Shown here piece by piece: positions 21,144-35,000 of a stretch of 64,000 bases of DNA. The notes below the pieces were generated by a model that did not search any database, was not told the DNA's origin, and saw only the letters and a list, made by a program, of their open reading frames with translations. Position 1 is the stretch's first letter. The number at the start of each line of letters is the position of its first letter. The DNA is from Scleromitrula shiraiana (lineage: Eukaryota; Ascomycota; Leotiomycetes; Helotiales; Sclerotiniaceae). The position numbers and the translations under genes are program-made. The stretch lies in NCBI GenBank assembly GCA_028455995.1, contig JABELC010000008.1:1914001-1978000 (forward strand), written 5' to 3'.

Positions 21144-23319
21144 TTAACAAGGAAATCTAATGACGAAACTCTCTCTAAGGTGATCAAAATCATCTACTTT
21201 TATGGAATTACTATTTTCCACATCGAGAATCGTCAGAAAACTGTCACTACCACCAAGCAATTCCCGATAAGTATTGATGAGGTCCAGAGACTGGGTTAGA
21301 AGATCCGCAGCCGACTCTTCGGAGGATTGTAATATTTTGGAGCTGATAGGAATGATAGGTGGCCCACGAATGGATGATAGAGTATTTATTGATGGTTGTA
21401 CCACGTTGTCTAGCAAGAAGAATCTGCCCGAAGTTGGCGTATTGCTCCAAACATCCCGACTGAGTGTGGAGAAGTCGTGAGCTACGACTGCAAGTGAAGG
21501 ATGGTCTTCAGGCTGTTGCTTCATTTGTCGCATAAATTTGTTGACATTGCTTGTCAACAGTACATGCTCTGGTTCCAGGTCAAATCCAGAAATATATGCT
21601 CGTCTTTCATCCTCAGTTGTGACAACAAGAGAGAGTTCACAACCCAATGCTTGTGCAAATAGTATTGTGGTAATTGTCATAGAACGTGGACCTGGGAGAG
21701 ACAGAACCCGGGATCCCTCTTCAAAATTATTTTCGAGAAGATAAGCATGCGCAAGCGGCAAGAATGAAGCGAGGATTCCAACAAGTGCTGCGAATGAAGG
21801 ATAGCCAAATAATTCGTTGATTGCATAAACAGATGTTCGTACCACAGCTTGCAATCCCCCCGAGGAAAAAGCAACAACATGCTTTCCAACAATATTCTCA
21901 TCGACTGATGATCCTGCTGTGATTACCGTCCCAGAAACAAGGGTATCCGAACTTGAACCATGCTGGAATGTTGAGGCATCAACTTGTATTTCGACCGCAT
22001 CTGCTTTCAAAGCATTGCTCATTCTCTTCAGACTGACATCGTGGCCCGCGAGGAGTAATGTTTCGGCAACAGATAGTAGTTGATCAACATCATCTTTGTT
22101 TCTCGCCATTGATGGAACATAGGAGAACTGATCAAATCTTCCATCACGACATATTTGTTTGAATGGGCTTGATAAACCAGATTGGGGTCCAACTTCGATG
22201 ACATTTATTTCCTTGGCACCATGAGTAGAGCCTAAAAATTCCACGGCCGTATCGAAGAGAACCCTATTTCTAAGATTTACATTCCAATAGTCTCTAGGAA
22301 TGAATTCCGACACAATAGGATGCCCAGTCACTGAGGAGATCATAAATGATTTTTCTCGCCGCCAGGATTTGTCGTTCTTGTTGAGACATTTGAGAGCTGA
22401 AGCTAGCATTGTATCAAATGCCTCTCCAACAGATTCCATGTGGGGGGAATGATATGCTCTATCTGTATTGAGGTCTCTAGCAAAGATCCTTCTCGCAGTG
22501 AGTACGTCGTGCAGCTTGAAGATGTATTCTGTTTCCCCACTAAGAGTGACACTCCGAGGGGAATTTTCGCACGCGATACAAACCTTCCTCGGATCGGACG
22601 GTAGAAATTGTTTGACCTCGTGGGCGCTCAATCCTACAGCAAGCATAGATCCAAATTTAGATTTCTCTTTCACAGCTTGACCCCTGCAGAAAGCTACAAT
22701 CATTGCTTCTGGAGCACTGACCAGCCCTGATGCGTAGGCTGCCGCGATCTCGCCTGAAGAATGACCAATACATACCATTGGAACGATATTCCACTGAGCA
22801 AATAAATCAACGAGTGCTATCTGAATAGCTGTGGTCAGAGGCTGCGCAATCTCAGCGTGATTGATTGTAGCGGAGGTCTTGACAGCATTTCCCAGAAGCA
22901 TATCAACAATTTTGAATGTTGGTCTCGGATTCAATTTGCTCAAAACAAGGTCTAGATTTTTAATGGCATTTCTGAAAGTCGGAAATTCTAGAAATGCGAC
23001 TCTACCCATACCAGCCCATTGTGCCTGTAAATCTTGATAAGCCTGAGGTTTAGAGACGTAAGAATGTTGAACGAAAACGTACACCTTGTCCAGTAAAAAG
23101 GAATGCAATATTGCTTCTTTTCTTCGAGAAGGAACCGCGTCTCAGTTGTGGATCTTGCACTTCGTGATTAACAAAAGATTCGGTCCATGCTGTGGAGTAT
23201 GATTAATTTTCATTTCCACAATCACAAAAAGAGATTTCTTAGAAAGGAAACATACGTATCATAGCAGGCTCTACCATGATCTGTCCAGTCACGCCGCTGT
23301 TTGTTGAAATTGGAGCCAT
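21144..23319 (-). CDS. Orphan PKS acyltransferase fused to a vestigial enoylreductase domain
   Basis: Resembles an internally deleted highly reducing PKS. A spliced model is readable: exon 1 23319-23256 (ATG, MAPISTNSGV...), exon 2 23189-23083, exon 3 23024-21144, all GT-AG and in phase, total 683 residues. The second junction precisely rebuilds the AT entry motif AFLFTGQG + AQWAGMG. The acyltransferase has the nucleophile GHSSGEIAAAYASG (Ser near residue 146) and the catalytic His in AYHSPHM (near 248), so it looks competent. After the AT (about residue 400) the DH and MT regions are absent. The chain goes directly into an ER-like segment (SGTVITAGSSV, GKHVVAFSSGG, PLAHAYLLENNFEEGSRVL) in which the NADPH-binding glycine motif is replaced by LSLPGPRSM. 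KS, KR and ACP are also absent. It is downstream of and co-oriented with the NR-PKS. It may be a decayed HR-PKS or a functional stand-alone AT; the intact frame favours retained function. Confidence 0.75.
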
Positions 23320-24198
23320 GGCGTTGTGGTTTGTCGCACGGGGTTGAAAGTAGAACGTGACTATTCAATATGAATACCACATTATATTGATGCCTTCCGA
23401 AAGCAAGTTCAAACATCCACAACCGGTTCATATCCACAGAATGTGTGTAAAATTGTACTTTTCACCGCCTGGTTAGTCATTTATGTAGGCCCGAGTTATG
23501 CGTAAGCCACAATATCAGAGGACCGAGTTGACAAGCCAACTTGACTTCAAGTTGAGAAAGCATTGTTTCTCCGAGCATCTAGCCCTATGTGCTGAATTTT
23601 GGGCTTTGAGCTGTAATTCTTTCACTCCTCCGCAACATACATGACGGCCTTGCCGACCACATTGGAACGGCGCCACTGGCATATTCAACCTGCGCATCAG
23701 CCCAGTCAATGCACATGCTTCATATGATACTGAGTAATTTCAATACCCAACCATTGAGTTCATTGATTCCGCAATGAAAGGAAAATTATAATGTAAGGAC
23801 AGATTAAAATGCGCACTTTGGTAGTTTGGCCGATCAGCTTTTCTTGAATCTTGATGGGCTCGAAACTTGAGAGATCTATATAGAAGATTTTTTAGACACA
23901 TGTCTCTGCCGAAAAGATTAATTTAGAAATGGGACATCGAATTTTACACGGTGAATATTCAGGAAGACGATAGCTGTCAGGCGTTGCTGGGATGGTATAT
24001 TATAATTGATGGCAGAATGTGAAAAGGCGGTATAACAAAAAGGCTAAGATCAAGTAGGAATTAAGAAGTAGAAATTACACTGATGAATTGTTTACTCTGC
24101 ACAACCATATTTATATACTAACTTGCAAATATTTATCGCCGCGTGGCTAATCCAAAATCTTCCAGCTACTTTCTATTATGACATATTTTGCTGATGCT
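23320..24198. other. Intergenic region between NR-PKS 3' end and AT/ER start
   Basis: About 880 bp without a recognisable frame. No ketosynthase remnant was found in it, so the missing KS of the AT/ER gene is not simply a frameshifted neighbour. Confidence 0.5.
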
Positions 24199-27100
24199 TT
24201 AGTCTACACTTTTTCCAATCTTACCCAAAAGAAACCTGTACCCCTCCAAGACAGCCTCCCATCGCTTTCCATCTACATCGCGATACATATCAAACAGATG
24301 CGGAGCATCTTCCAACAGAGTGAGCCCAGATTCAATCCCTGCATCACGAAGAGCATCTGCCGTCTTTTGTGCTTGTTGCCATGGTATTAAATCGTCTTTC
24401 GTTGTAAAGATGATATGTGTAGGCGATTTGTAATTACCTTTGACAATTTGGGCGTAAGGACTCGCCTTGATTATTTCTTCTACAGCTGGTTGTTCCATAT
24501 GAGCGTATTTTTCTGCCTCGTCGAGTCCTACAGATTCTGCTGATGGTAATCCTCTGAACAATACTGGAAGTGTTTGACCGTTCCAATTCATATGGAGCAC
24601 GATTCTGCTACGTGGGTCTTTCGCCGTCATCCACCCCCCAGTGGCCATATACTTTGGATCAATGTTGTACGCCGCGATTGGATCTTTCTGAACCCCCTCC
24701 AAAATGTTGAATTTGTCGTTCGAATGGGCTTCAGAGTGAAAGGGAACATTTCGCTTCTGCCAGAACTGATCTTCGTAGTTCGTGGGACAGTAGAAGACGA
24801 GGATGGCTTCTGGAGGTGGCAACCCACGAGGAATAGAGGTCCAAGCTAAAGACATAGCAAGTGTACCACCAGTTGACCATCCAACAACAACGACACGACC
24901 GCTCTGGATCTTGAGAGAGGTGTCCTTGAACTCCAAAGATGGAAGTGTGTTGCGCGCCCACGCATAGGCATCACTTACGTCCACCAAAGCTCCCTCCAAG
25001 ATAGTACTCTCAGGAACTAGTCGATAGTCTACACTGACGGGTAAAACACCGTGGTCAAGAAGTAACTGAGTTTGTTTTGGCCGTACATCCTTTCGTGATA
25101 ACAAACAATGACCCCCGCCATGAATCATCAGGCCTACAACGATTAGCTTAGAGTTTTATAATGCCCTCGAGGGCGAGGAGAGTTATACCTTACCGACAGT
25201 CCAGGTGTTGTTTGCAGATGCCTGCGATGGTGATGGATAGTAAATATCAGCGCGCAATGGCAACTTCTTGTCCGTATGCTTGAAGACTACCGTCTCGCGT
25301 CCACTAGTCCTCTCTTGAGGAATACTGCTATAGAGTGCTAGGTTATCTACTGGCTGCTTAAAACCAGTGATAACTCTGACAAGCTCAGATTCGCGAGTTG
25401 ATCCTCCAGTCCATGCCACGTGGTTGAACCCACTGCTTTTCATAGATTTCTGCCAGAATTCCGGAGTCGCCAAAACGTATGGCCGTCCATCGTCGAACAA
25501 CCACCAGCCCTCCAGCAAACCAAATACAATATCAAACCAAAACATTCTATTGGTAAACTCGACCACAGAAACAAACCCTTGAGGGCGTAGGAGCTTGTTT
25601 ATGTTATTCAATGAGTGTCTCAAATTACTGGTAGCATGTATGCAATTAGTTGATAGTACGATATCGAATTGACCCTGGTACTGAGCTAGAGGCTCCTTCT
25701 CTATGTTGATAGTGGCATATTTCATGCAGTGGTACTTGGAAAACTTGCGCTTGCCGGCTGACACAAGAGATGAAGAAATATCGGTGAATGTGTACTCAAT
25801 CGGGATACCACGCTGGGTCAAGCGATCTACCACCCATTTCGTAGTTGATCCCGTTCCAGCGCCTAGCTCTAGAATGTGAAATATTCCGTCTGGGCCTGGT
25901 GTAGCTGAACTCAAAGTCTTTTCTAGAAAATTCGAGAGAAGATGAGACATGAGGGCATACATAGGACTCGTACTATATACACTTTCGAGAATATCACGAT
26001 TCTTCTTAGATCCAAACAAGACAGTGAGCGGGTCTTTTTCGCCACTCAAAAGTTTGCCAAGCTCAGCGCCGCAGAGATTCAGAAGCATGTGCTCTTGGGC
26101 GTGCTGGGGAAATTCTCTCAGTATTTCTTGATACAGCACAGCCGATCGAGCAGAATCAACTGGTTTATCAGATCGGACATAGTTTTTTCCATTCCAGTCG
26201 GCAATCTCTCCATCTCTTAGTACCTCGAGAAGGGCTTCGCGCATATGAATGTGTTTAGGTAAAGTGTTGAGTTGGGGAATTTCTTCACCTGTACTCATCT
26301 CCGCAAGGTTTATACCGAGATCGGAGAATGTCTCAATAGTGTATGCAAGGACTAGTTGCGAATGCTTGGGAAAGACGTTTTTATAAAAGCCTGTAAACGA
26401 ATATTCATCCGCCAATTTATCGAAATATCCTTTAGTAGCCTCAAACGCAGATGGAGCATTTGAGATGTCTCCAACATTCTTGAGACTTGGTGCAACTTTC
26501 ATTAAAGCCTCCTCGGGACGTTTTTCACCCTCGAAGGTTGGTGTTAATAGTGTTGATATAGAGGCTGTGGACCCATTCGTGCTTGGAGCGGATAACCCAG
26601 GCGCTGCTGCACTAATAAGTATGTCAACCAGTTCTCCGAAGTTGCTCTCCATAGTAAGTTGAGCCAAGTCAATCGAGACACCAAAATCTTTCTCAACATC
26701 ACTCATCAGCTCCATACAGAGAAGCGAATCTAGACCTTGATCTGCAAGGTTTGTTGAACGCTCAAATACATCGGTAGCACATTCTAGATGACTACCTAGC
26801 AATTTCGCGAGGCGAAATACTAAACTTTCATACTGATTTGGTTGCTTGGAATCCTTGACCAAAGCAGATTGTGGAGTATCATCTTGCCCACTTGATGTTG
26901 TGATGGTTGTGTTCGATGAAGATATTTCGGGCTCCTCATAATAAGCTAAAGTTCTTGGGGTATCGTGGATCTGGCGTGCATCAATATATTTGCATAGTGC
27001 AGCAAATGTCTGTAGATCTTCAAGGTCTTCCTGTGGAATTGAAACTCCAAAGGCTGCGTCAATTTCCGACACGATCTCGGTGACCATCAATGAATCAATT

Positions 27101-30100
27101 CCGAGATCTGGTAACGTGACAGCACCTTTAAATTCAGCAGCAGGAACATCTGTTATCTTGCTGAGTAGTTCTCGGAGCTTTTTCTCGTTTCCTGACACTT
27201 TGACTGCGGGAGTTGGAGGTACTACCACTGTACTTGATGTATGGGATATTTTGTTCAAAGATGCATTTTCTTGTTGGCTGCTTGGTGCATTTTTACTTAT
27301 AGTTGGTACCGTAATTGGCCTGGCAATGGTAGAATTTAGAGTGTTTTGAAGTGGAATAGTGACCGGAATGAGATTGTTTTCTGGCTCTCCGGTCGTGCGC
27401 CCTTCATTTGCGCGTGAGAGAACCTTGGCCAAAGACGCAATACGGACTCGATTGAAACGGACGCCATACGCAAGGAATATGACCTTATCTGTACCTTTAT
27501 CAAGTACAAAAATATCATTGTTACACTCTTTCTCATTGATCGGGGTGGATGTGGCAAAGACTTTCCATTGACTCTTTTGTTGGCTGTTCCAATCTGCTGA
27601 TATTTGAACCCGGTCTACACGAGTACAAACATTCACCTCATCTGGAGCGCACGGAGAAAGACAATTTGCGTAGAGACCAGACACTTGGAAAAAGTTGTCT
27701 ATCGCTACCGGATTCGAGATCAATCCTTGGATAACAGCAGGTTGAGGTTGTGGAAGAGAGACTTGTGCTACAACAGTGTGATCGTGGCCTGCAACATGTC
27801 GAACGCCTTTATAAAATTCGTGGTAGTTGACAACCCTAGAAAAGACGTTGTATACCAAAGAACCCTGGACAGCTTCTCCATCAGGATGAGTAGCAATTTC
27901 CTCAAATTTCTGGTATCGAAGGAGTCTTCCCACTCGATCAAACTCAGCCACAATGGCAGCATCTTCAGATGAAGTGATGTCAAGTTTGCCAATCGCAATC
28001 GTACTGAATTTTGCAAGGCCATTGGTACCTCTTGGCTGAGCTTGAAATGCAAAGTTCCATTTGTACCCTTCATGGTCCAACTGGCTGAGAACAAGTTTGA
28101 TGATCTTATCCTGGGAAATCCCTAATGAGGATGTTATTTCTAGTTCTTGTACCGTTCCGTAGGGGTTTGCGGATATTTTCTTGACAGCGGCAAGCTCTTT
28201 CGCTGCTTGCAGGACTAATTCCATATATAACGGTGCTGGGCATAGAGGTTGTTGTAGAACTGCGTGTCCTTCTACTAGCGTTTTCCATTCAATACTTCGC
28301 GGATCAACTGTAAATACAGCTTGTCCTTGAGCGGAATCCTCGAAGCCGGAGAATGTTATTAGTACTGGTTCAGGTTCAGGAAGTGCGGATTGTGACGCCA
28401 CCGTTGACTGTTTACCGTTTACAGGTGGTGGAGATTCGACATGAGAAGTAAACTCCAGCCAATGCTGTGTTTTTTCGAACTGATAGGGTGGAAGGTTAAG
28501 TGATCGATACGATACCCTTTGGATGTGATGGAATGGCCAGAATTGTACTTGGTGACCGTTCTTCCACAAATTATTTGTAGTTTCCGCCAAGGAACTCATG
28601 GAGTCATTTCTGGTGAGGTTGACAGGACACAAAACATGCTTTGTACTATCAGATACCGCTCGTCGAAGCATATTAGTGACGGATGAGTTGGACCCTGCTT
28701 CAACCCAAGTACATGATTTGTACCTTGATTCAATTCGTTTGATTGCATCTGCGAAGTATACAGGACTGCGAGTATGGTTCGCAATTAACTTTGGCGTTGG
28801 TGAAGACCAATTTTCGTGTTTAGAGCACGTTTCTATGGGAATATTTGGTTTGTTATATGTCAAAGTAGTCGCCAGCTTCTCAAGGTCAGAAATAATAGCG
28901 TCGGTAAATCGACTATGAAACCCGTACGAGATATCCAGCTTCTTGTATTTCTTGCTCGGAGTAGAACTCTTGATTGCTTCGGCCAAGGAATCAATTTCTG
29001 TTTCAGATCCAACTAGAACATGACTATTGGATCCGTTGTAGCAGGCAATTTCGAGACCAGAAGCAGGGTTGATTTTCTGAACTAAAGATATCAAGTTCAT
29101 TGCGTTGTCGAGGTCACTATCCAATGCTATCATGGAACCTTTTTCACTTCCCCATTTCTCCGCCATCAAAATAGCTCGACCACAAACTAATTTTAGACCA
29201 TCAGTGAGTGAAAATACACCAGATACTGTCAGTGCGACTAATTGCCCGAATGAGTGTCCCACAACGCAATCAACTTTCAAACCATTTGCAATCCAGGCCT
29301 GTGCGCAGGAATACGCTAGGGAAAATTGCATGGAATGAAGCAGAACAACGTCATCGATCGCTTCAGTGCTGAATAGTTCCGGATAAATCCCTTTATGCCC
29401 GAGTCCTTTTAGAACGTTGTCACATTTGTCCAGATACTTGCGAAGAATGGCAGACTCGTCGAGGACGTTCTGATTGAGGCCCACAAAACGACTAGTCTGG
29501 CCTCCGAAAATCAAAACTACCGAGTTAGGCTTTGGGTTAGAAAGAAAGCGTTGAGATTCGAGACTAGATGCCGCTGTTTGGAGTTGATCATTTAGTTCTG
29601 GAATGCTGGACGCAGTTGTTATGAACATGTTTGGTAGAGATCGATTCTGTTTGTAGCTCAAGTTGAAAGCAATATCTGCGAGTAAATTCGAGGATGAATG
29701 AGCTGTCGATATATACTGTTGTAACTTTGCACAGTTTTTCACAAGACTCTTCGTGCCGTTTGCGTATATGACAATGGGATATTTAGATAAGGATTCAGTT
29801 TGACCCTGTATGGAAGAAATGGGACCTGCCCCCCCTTTGACAAGCATTGCCGCCATGCTACCTGCCGCGCCGTAATTATTGACACAGGCTATTAGCGTGT
29901 CATTTTTCCAAGGTACTGTTTCTGTGGGAATCTCAAGCTGTCCAGCCGGTAATTTGATTTTAGGATTCAATCTGGTAAAGCTCGCCTGTCGAGGTATTGC
30001 TTTATTTTGCATCATTAACAATGTTTTTATAAGCCCAGCAACCCCAGATGCACCCTCGGTATGTCCAATGTTTCCTTTTACGGAAGCAAAATATAGAGGG

Positions 30101-31131
30101 GATCTTCTGTCTGGAGTGCAGAAAACTTCTTTGATTCCTTCAAATTCTAGTGGGTCACCTACAGGGGTTCCGGTTCCGTGAGCTTCTAGGTAAGAGACTT
30201 CCTCTGGGGCAACACGAGCTACTTTTAGTACTTTTCGGTATAAGTCTGTTTGTGAGGTACTATGAGGCACCGTTATTGGTACTTTATTGCTGCTCTGCTT
30301 TACCGCGGTAGACAGGATGGTTCCAATGATATTGTCACCGTCAGCTATGGCTTTTGCCATGTCTTTCAAAACGACTAGCCCGACGCCTTCTCCTCGACAG
30401 TAGCCATCAGCAGCTGCATCGAATGATTTTGATGCGCCTGTGTGACTCAGGAATGAAGCAGCCGCCAGATTCTGATAAAAATATGGACTTGAAAAGACCG
30501 AAACACCTCCAGCAATTGCACTTGTGCAATCGCCATGAAGAATTGCTTTGCAAGCTGCGTCTATTGCAACAGCAGATGAGGAACAAGCGGTATCATAAGT
30601 GACTGAAGGTCCAGTAAGGCCAAAGAAGTGGCTAATCTTTCCACTGAGAAATGCCCTTAAAGTACCAGTCGTGGAAAATGCATTGGCCGGATGACAAGCC
30701 ACATTGTCATTGTAATCTGAGGCGCAGAGTCCGATAAAGCAGCCCATATCAAGATCGTTATCTTTTTCTTGGGGACCAAAGTGCCCTGAAGATGCTAAAG
30801 CTTGATATGCAACCTCTAACAGCAACCGTTGTTGGGGATCCATGGATGCCGCTTCTCTGCTCGATTTCTTGAAAAATTTGTGGTCGAAGCTTGCAACATC
30901 GTTAAGGAAGTTGCCGAGGAATACCGACTTGTCAGAGCTGCGTTTATGATCTCGGGTAGGGAAGCGTCCGCTAGGAGGTTCGGTGACCATCGATAATCCG
31001 GAATCCAAAAGTCTCCAGTACTCGTCCACCGAGTCTGCACCTGGGAACTTGCATTCCATTCCCACAATCGCGACGGCATTAGGGGATCCATCACCCACAT
31101 GGCCTTTACGAGGCTCAATAACTCCTGTCAT
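24199..31131 (-). CDS. Non-reducing polyketide synthase, KS-AT-PT-ACP-ACP-CMeT-TE, no SAT
   Basis: Makes an aromatic polyketide from malonyl-CoA with SAM-dependent C-methylation. Two exons, 31131-25194 and 25133-24199, joined in phase (TWTVG|LMIHGGG), total 2290 residues. KS about 20-445 with DTACSSS (Cys near 183), AHGTGT and GNIGHTEG. Malonyl-AT with VVGHSFGQL (Ser near 625). Product template with the catalytic His in EGHAVLQQP (near 955) and Asp in VAIDNFFQVSG. Two ACPs with LGIDSL (near 1345) and QGLDSL (near 1468). CMeT with ELGAGTGSTTKWV (near 1756). The C-terminal hydrolase has HGGGH, GWSTGG (Ser near 2065), Asp in KDDLIPW and His in APHLFD, an HSL-like alpha/beta-hydrolase release domain. 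The ATG at 31131 places only about 20 residues before the KS, so the usual N-terminal SAT domain is missing. An orsellinic-type methylated acid is the likely product class. Confidence 0.93.
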
Positions 31132-32015
31132 GTTGTGTCTTACAAAGGGGTTCGGTTCAATTGCAATCAAGCTTCACACATTGAAAAGTTGTCGTGAGTG
31201 GAACTTCGTGTCAAAAATACCCCGAGATCTCCTTGTTGAATGGAGGATTGATTTAAGTGATGATTCTTCTTAACATCAGAAGATTCAACAGGGACAGAGA
31301 TAGAGTTGTTCATTTCATTTTAATGATGTCGAGTTCGAGTCGGTGAGCGAAAGAAGAATTACTAAGTCTACTTGCTAAGAACTTACACCCTGTGAAATTG
31401 ATCTTCTCATTGATACATAACTAACTCGGGACTGCAGGAAAAATTTTCGAGAACTGTTATCAGGACAATCACTTGAAAATTTCGATTTCAAATGTTGACA
31501 TTCATTGCTTAACTCGGGTCCCAAGCTTACATATGCATCATTAGGTGGTGTGCATTGAGTCATGAACCATATTTCATCCGAACCCTCTATAAATTTGATT
31601 TAGTGTGGATCAATCGAAACGTCAAATTCTTTGATTTTGTGTTTAATGACAGAATTTGATTGTCGAATAGAAAGTTAAGTAGTCAAAATATACTGTACAA
31701 AGTCCATTATCATCAAGGTATGATGGACATCCATAAATTGATAGATCATATAATATAAAGAACCAGGAATCAGATCTCTGGGCGAGTACTTGTATATGCA
31801 TTGATTTCAGCGAAGGTAGAAGATTGAGTTATTGGCGTGTTTGAAAATAAGTATATTGAACAGACATTTGGAAATCAGCCAGTGAAGAAGATACATACCT
31901 AAAATGACTCAAGATATTCATAGCAGAGATTGGAAGATAAAATACTAGCAATTTGATTTGACTTCATTAGTTTTTCGCTTCACTGTTGTTCCCATAGCGA
32001 TAGATGTAATTTTCA
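31132..32015. promoter_or_regulatory. NR-PKS promoter region, with a possible upstream 5' exon
   Basis: About 880 bp between the A-T-R gene 3' end and the PKS ATG. A 62-codon minus-strand frame (31563-31375, starting MTQCTPPNDAYV) ends next to a GTAAGT-type donor, so a small non-SAT 5' exon is conceivable, but no matching acceptor was convincing. No room or sequence for a 350-residue SAT domain. Confidence 0.5.
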
Positions 32016-35000
32016 CTATTTTATAATTGCAATGCTTCTCCAATAGCTCAGATATGCATCCACTTGCTCATCATCAACGGGTCCTATTCTCCTCATAGTC
32101 GGCGACACACTACGAGATACCGATGTATCAAGTATGATATCTCCGCATGCCATCCATTGAAATTCTTTTTCAAAAAAATCTATGAGTTTTTTTGCCGGGT
32201 TACCTTCGTCTGGAAAGGATTCTACAGAAGCTAGCCATTCGTCGATTGGAACTATTGAACTTATATTGAGCTTAGAACACAACTTCAGCAGCATTTCACT
32301 CCAAGATTGCCGCACAGGGTTTTCAATATGATAAACAAGTTTTAGTGGCTCATCGTGGAAGATAATATCAGCATGGGCAGCAGCGACGGAGTCCACGGGT
32401 AACCAGGAGAGTGTCTGATTTTTGTTAGCTCAACGGATGGAGTTTATATATTAGTATTTTTGACTTACTCCGTGTAGGTTGGGGAGCTTCCCAATTTTTT
32501 GAGATGAACTAATCAGCGTGATGAGATGCTCATTTTCATTCCAAAATCCTTTTCTAGCACCAGCAATTTGGCCTATACGGGAAAACCCCACTTCGATCTC
32601 AGGATGATCAACTCTTGCACGTTCGATAATTTTCTCGCATACAAGTTTGGCTCGAGCATAACCAAGCTCTAGACTGCAATTGGTATCTGAGATTGGAATT
32701 TCGGGAACGAAGTGTTCTCCCTTAATTCTTGGATAGTTCCCGACAGTTGAAATAGATGATACAAACAACAATCGAGGTTTTTTCCAAGGATTGAGGCTAT
32801 GAGCCTTTGAGGATAGCTGAATCAAGTTACGAAGAGTCCTGAACGAAGAGATGAAAGAGGGTAGTAATAACTTGAAGGTCATTGGCCAGGCAATGTGGAC
32901 GATATTAGTCATTTGCGATGCTATATGTTGATATTGAAACTTCTCAAGCCCTAGATATGGAGCGTCTAATGAACTTTGATACGCCTCAATTTTTGACCAT
33001 TGTTCCTCGAGTAAATCAATACCTCGGGAGTGCAAAGCAAGTTTTTGTCTGTGTAATGCGTCATCTTTTGAAGGCCTCATAAGACAAATGACACGGTGTA
33101 CTGAAGGATTATTGAGAAGATGGGCTAGGAAGTGTGACCCCAAACTTCCAGTTGATCCGGTCACCACTACTGTAGAACCATTCATCGATTTCTGCCATCT
33201 ACCAGAATATTCATCAGCAAGCTGTTCCACGATATCTGCGTCTGGCGACCCGTTAACTAGAGAGGTTGGCGCCGTTAACGCCCTGGAAATTTTGGTCACT
33301 GACGGGTTCCGATAGATGAAATCTTTAGCAATGACAAGTTGAGGGTCGGCATTTCCTGCTACGATGGTTGCTTTCCAAGATGCCGTTAACAGTCTATGAA
33401 GCTTTGCCGCCTGTAAACTGTCCATTCCAAGCTCAAATAAATCATCATCGTTCGACCAATGATCATTTAATCCCCTTAACTCAATATTCTCTCTGACAAG
33501 GGAGCCAATGCTTGACTCTAATGCATTCAAATCGAGGGGTACCGATATAGCGGCTTCGATTCTCTCATAAACACCGGCAATCTCTTTGGCAAGTTTTCTA
33601 TTCACTTCTCTTCGGAGAATTGTACCTTTGTCCGATCTTGGCAGAGTACCTGGGGGAACTACGAGGATGGATTCAGGACTTGTAAGCCTCGCATGTGCAT
33701 CCATCTGACGACCCGCCTCTTGGATCGCAGGCCATAGAGAGGCCTTAAATTTCTCTATCTGAGTATCATCATGAATGTCCAAAGATTCCACAATCACCCC
33801 TAGCTCGAATTGATTATCTCCGAATGCTGTGGCAGCTTTGACGCCATCGAGCTGCCGTAGAGTTGTTTCCAATATTGTTGGTCTCACTTTCTCCCCAGAT
33901 GAGAGACATATTAGATCGTCTGTTCTACCCAAAATTGAGAAGTCCGATGAAGTTCCTGGTTTTCTGACCAGTAAATCCTGCAACTCAAAACGGTCTTCCC
34001 ACCCGAATGGCCGCATGCTGAGCTTATATGCTTGACCTGGTCCCCCCGGCTGGTTATCAGTGGGTTCCAATCTTACTTCCAGTGGATCAGCGATGTCTTT
34101 TCTCAATTGTAGATAGTGCCAGTCGTGTCCTGATGATGGTACAAAGAAGGGTGTCAATGGACCAGTTTCCGTGGCTCCATAATGGTTGATCAATGGAATA
34201 CCTGCCGAGAGGAGTTCTTCGCCAACGGATGAGTTAGGAATACCTGCGCCAGATGCTACAAAGTCCAGACTTCTCAGCGCGTCAATACCTTTTCCATCTG
34301 GTAGCATGGCTATCTCTTCAAGGATAGATGGAACAGTTAATAATGCTTTAGCACCGGAGTCTTCAATCAATTCTTTAATCGATGTGCCTGTCGGTATCTC
34401 CGAGACAGCTGGAATACAAAACGATTTACCAATACCTAGAGATAGGCAAATTGGTACAACACCAAACCCCTATAGTAAATGAGCTGCTTGTACGGAAAGT
34501 CTTAGAGAATATACTAACGTGGAAAAATGGCGACGTTGATATGGTTAAGCCTTGAGCTTCTTTGGGGGAATCAAAATCTTGACACTGCGAGAATCCAAGA
34601 AAATGTCGATGAGAGCAGTATATAGGCTTCGGCATTCCGGAGGTTCCAGAAGAATGGAGTATTACTACCTGACGATCTTCCTCTGAAACGAAATGATGTT
34701 GATGCTTGAAATTACCATCAATTGTAGTTTCATCTGCCACAAAATTTTCATATCCAACAGCAATGTGGACACTAAGGTTGTTGAATTTGTGTTCAGTGTT
34801 GCCCACTGAGCCGTTCAAAAAATTATTGTCTGTACTATTGTTCTTGGAGAATTCTGTTGAGAATGCTTCTGAGAGTATGGAACGAACACGCGGAGATACC
34901 AAAGCAGTCTTTGCCGAGGTGCGTTCAATCAGATGCCGAACAGCAAGAGGACTAAGTCGGGCAGATAATAACACTATGGGTATACCCAAACCCATCAATG

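Noticed and set aside
23515..23709. Cys-containing 64-codon frame between the NR-PKS and AT/ER genes
   Set aside because: Examined as a possible ketosynthase remnant or small protein; no KS motif (DTACSSS, HGTGT) and no other signature.
31375..31563. Possible SAT domain or 5' exon upstream of the NR-PKS
   Set aside because: Only 62 codons, no GxCxG/GxSxG active-site motif, and no convincing acceptor to join it to the KS.
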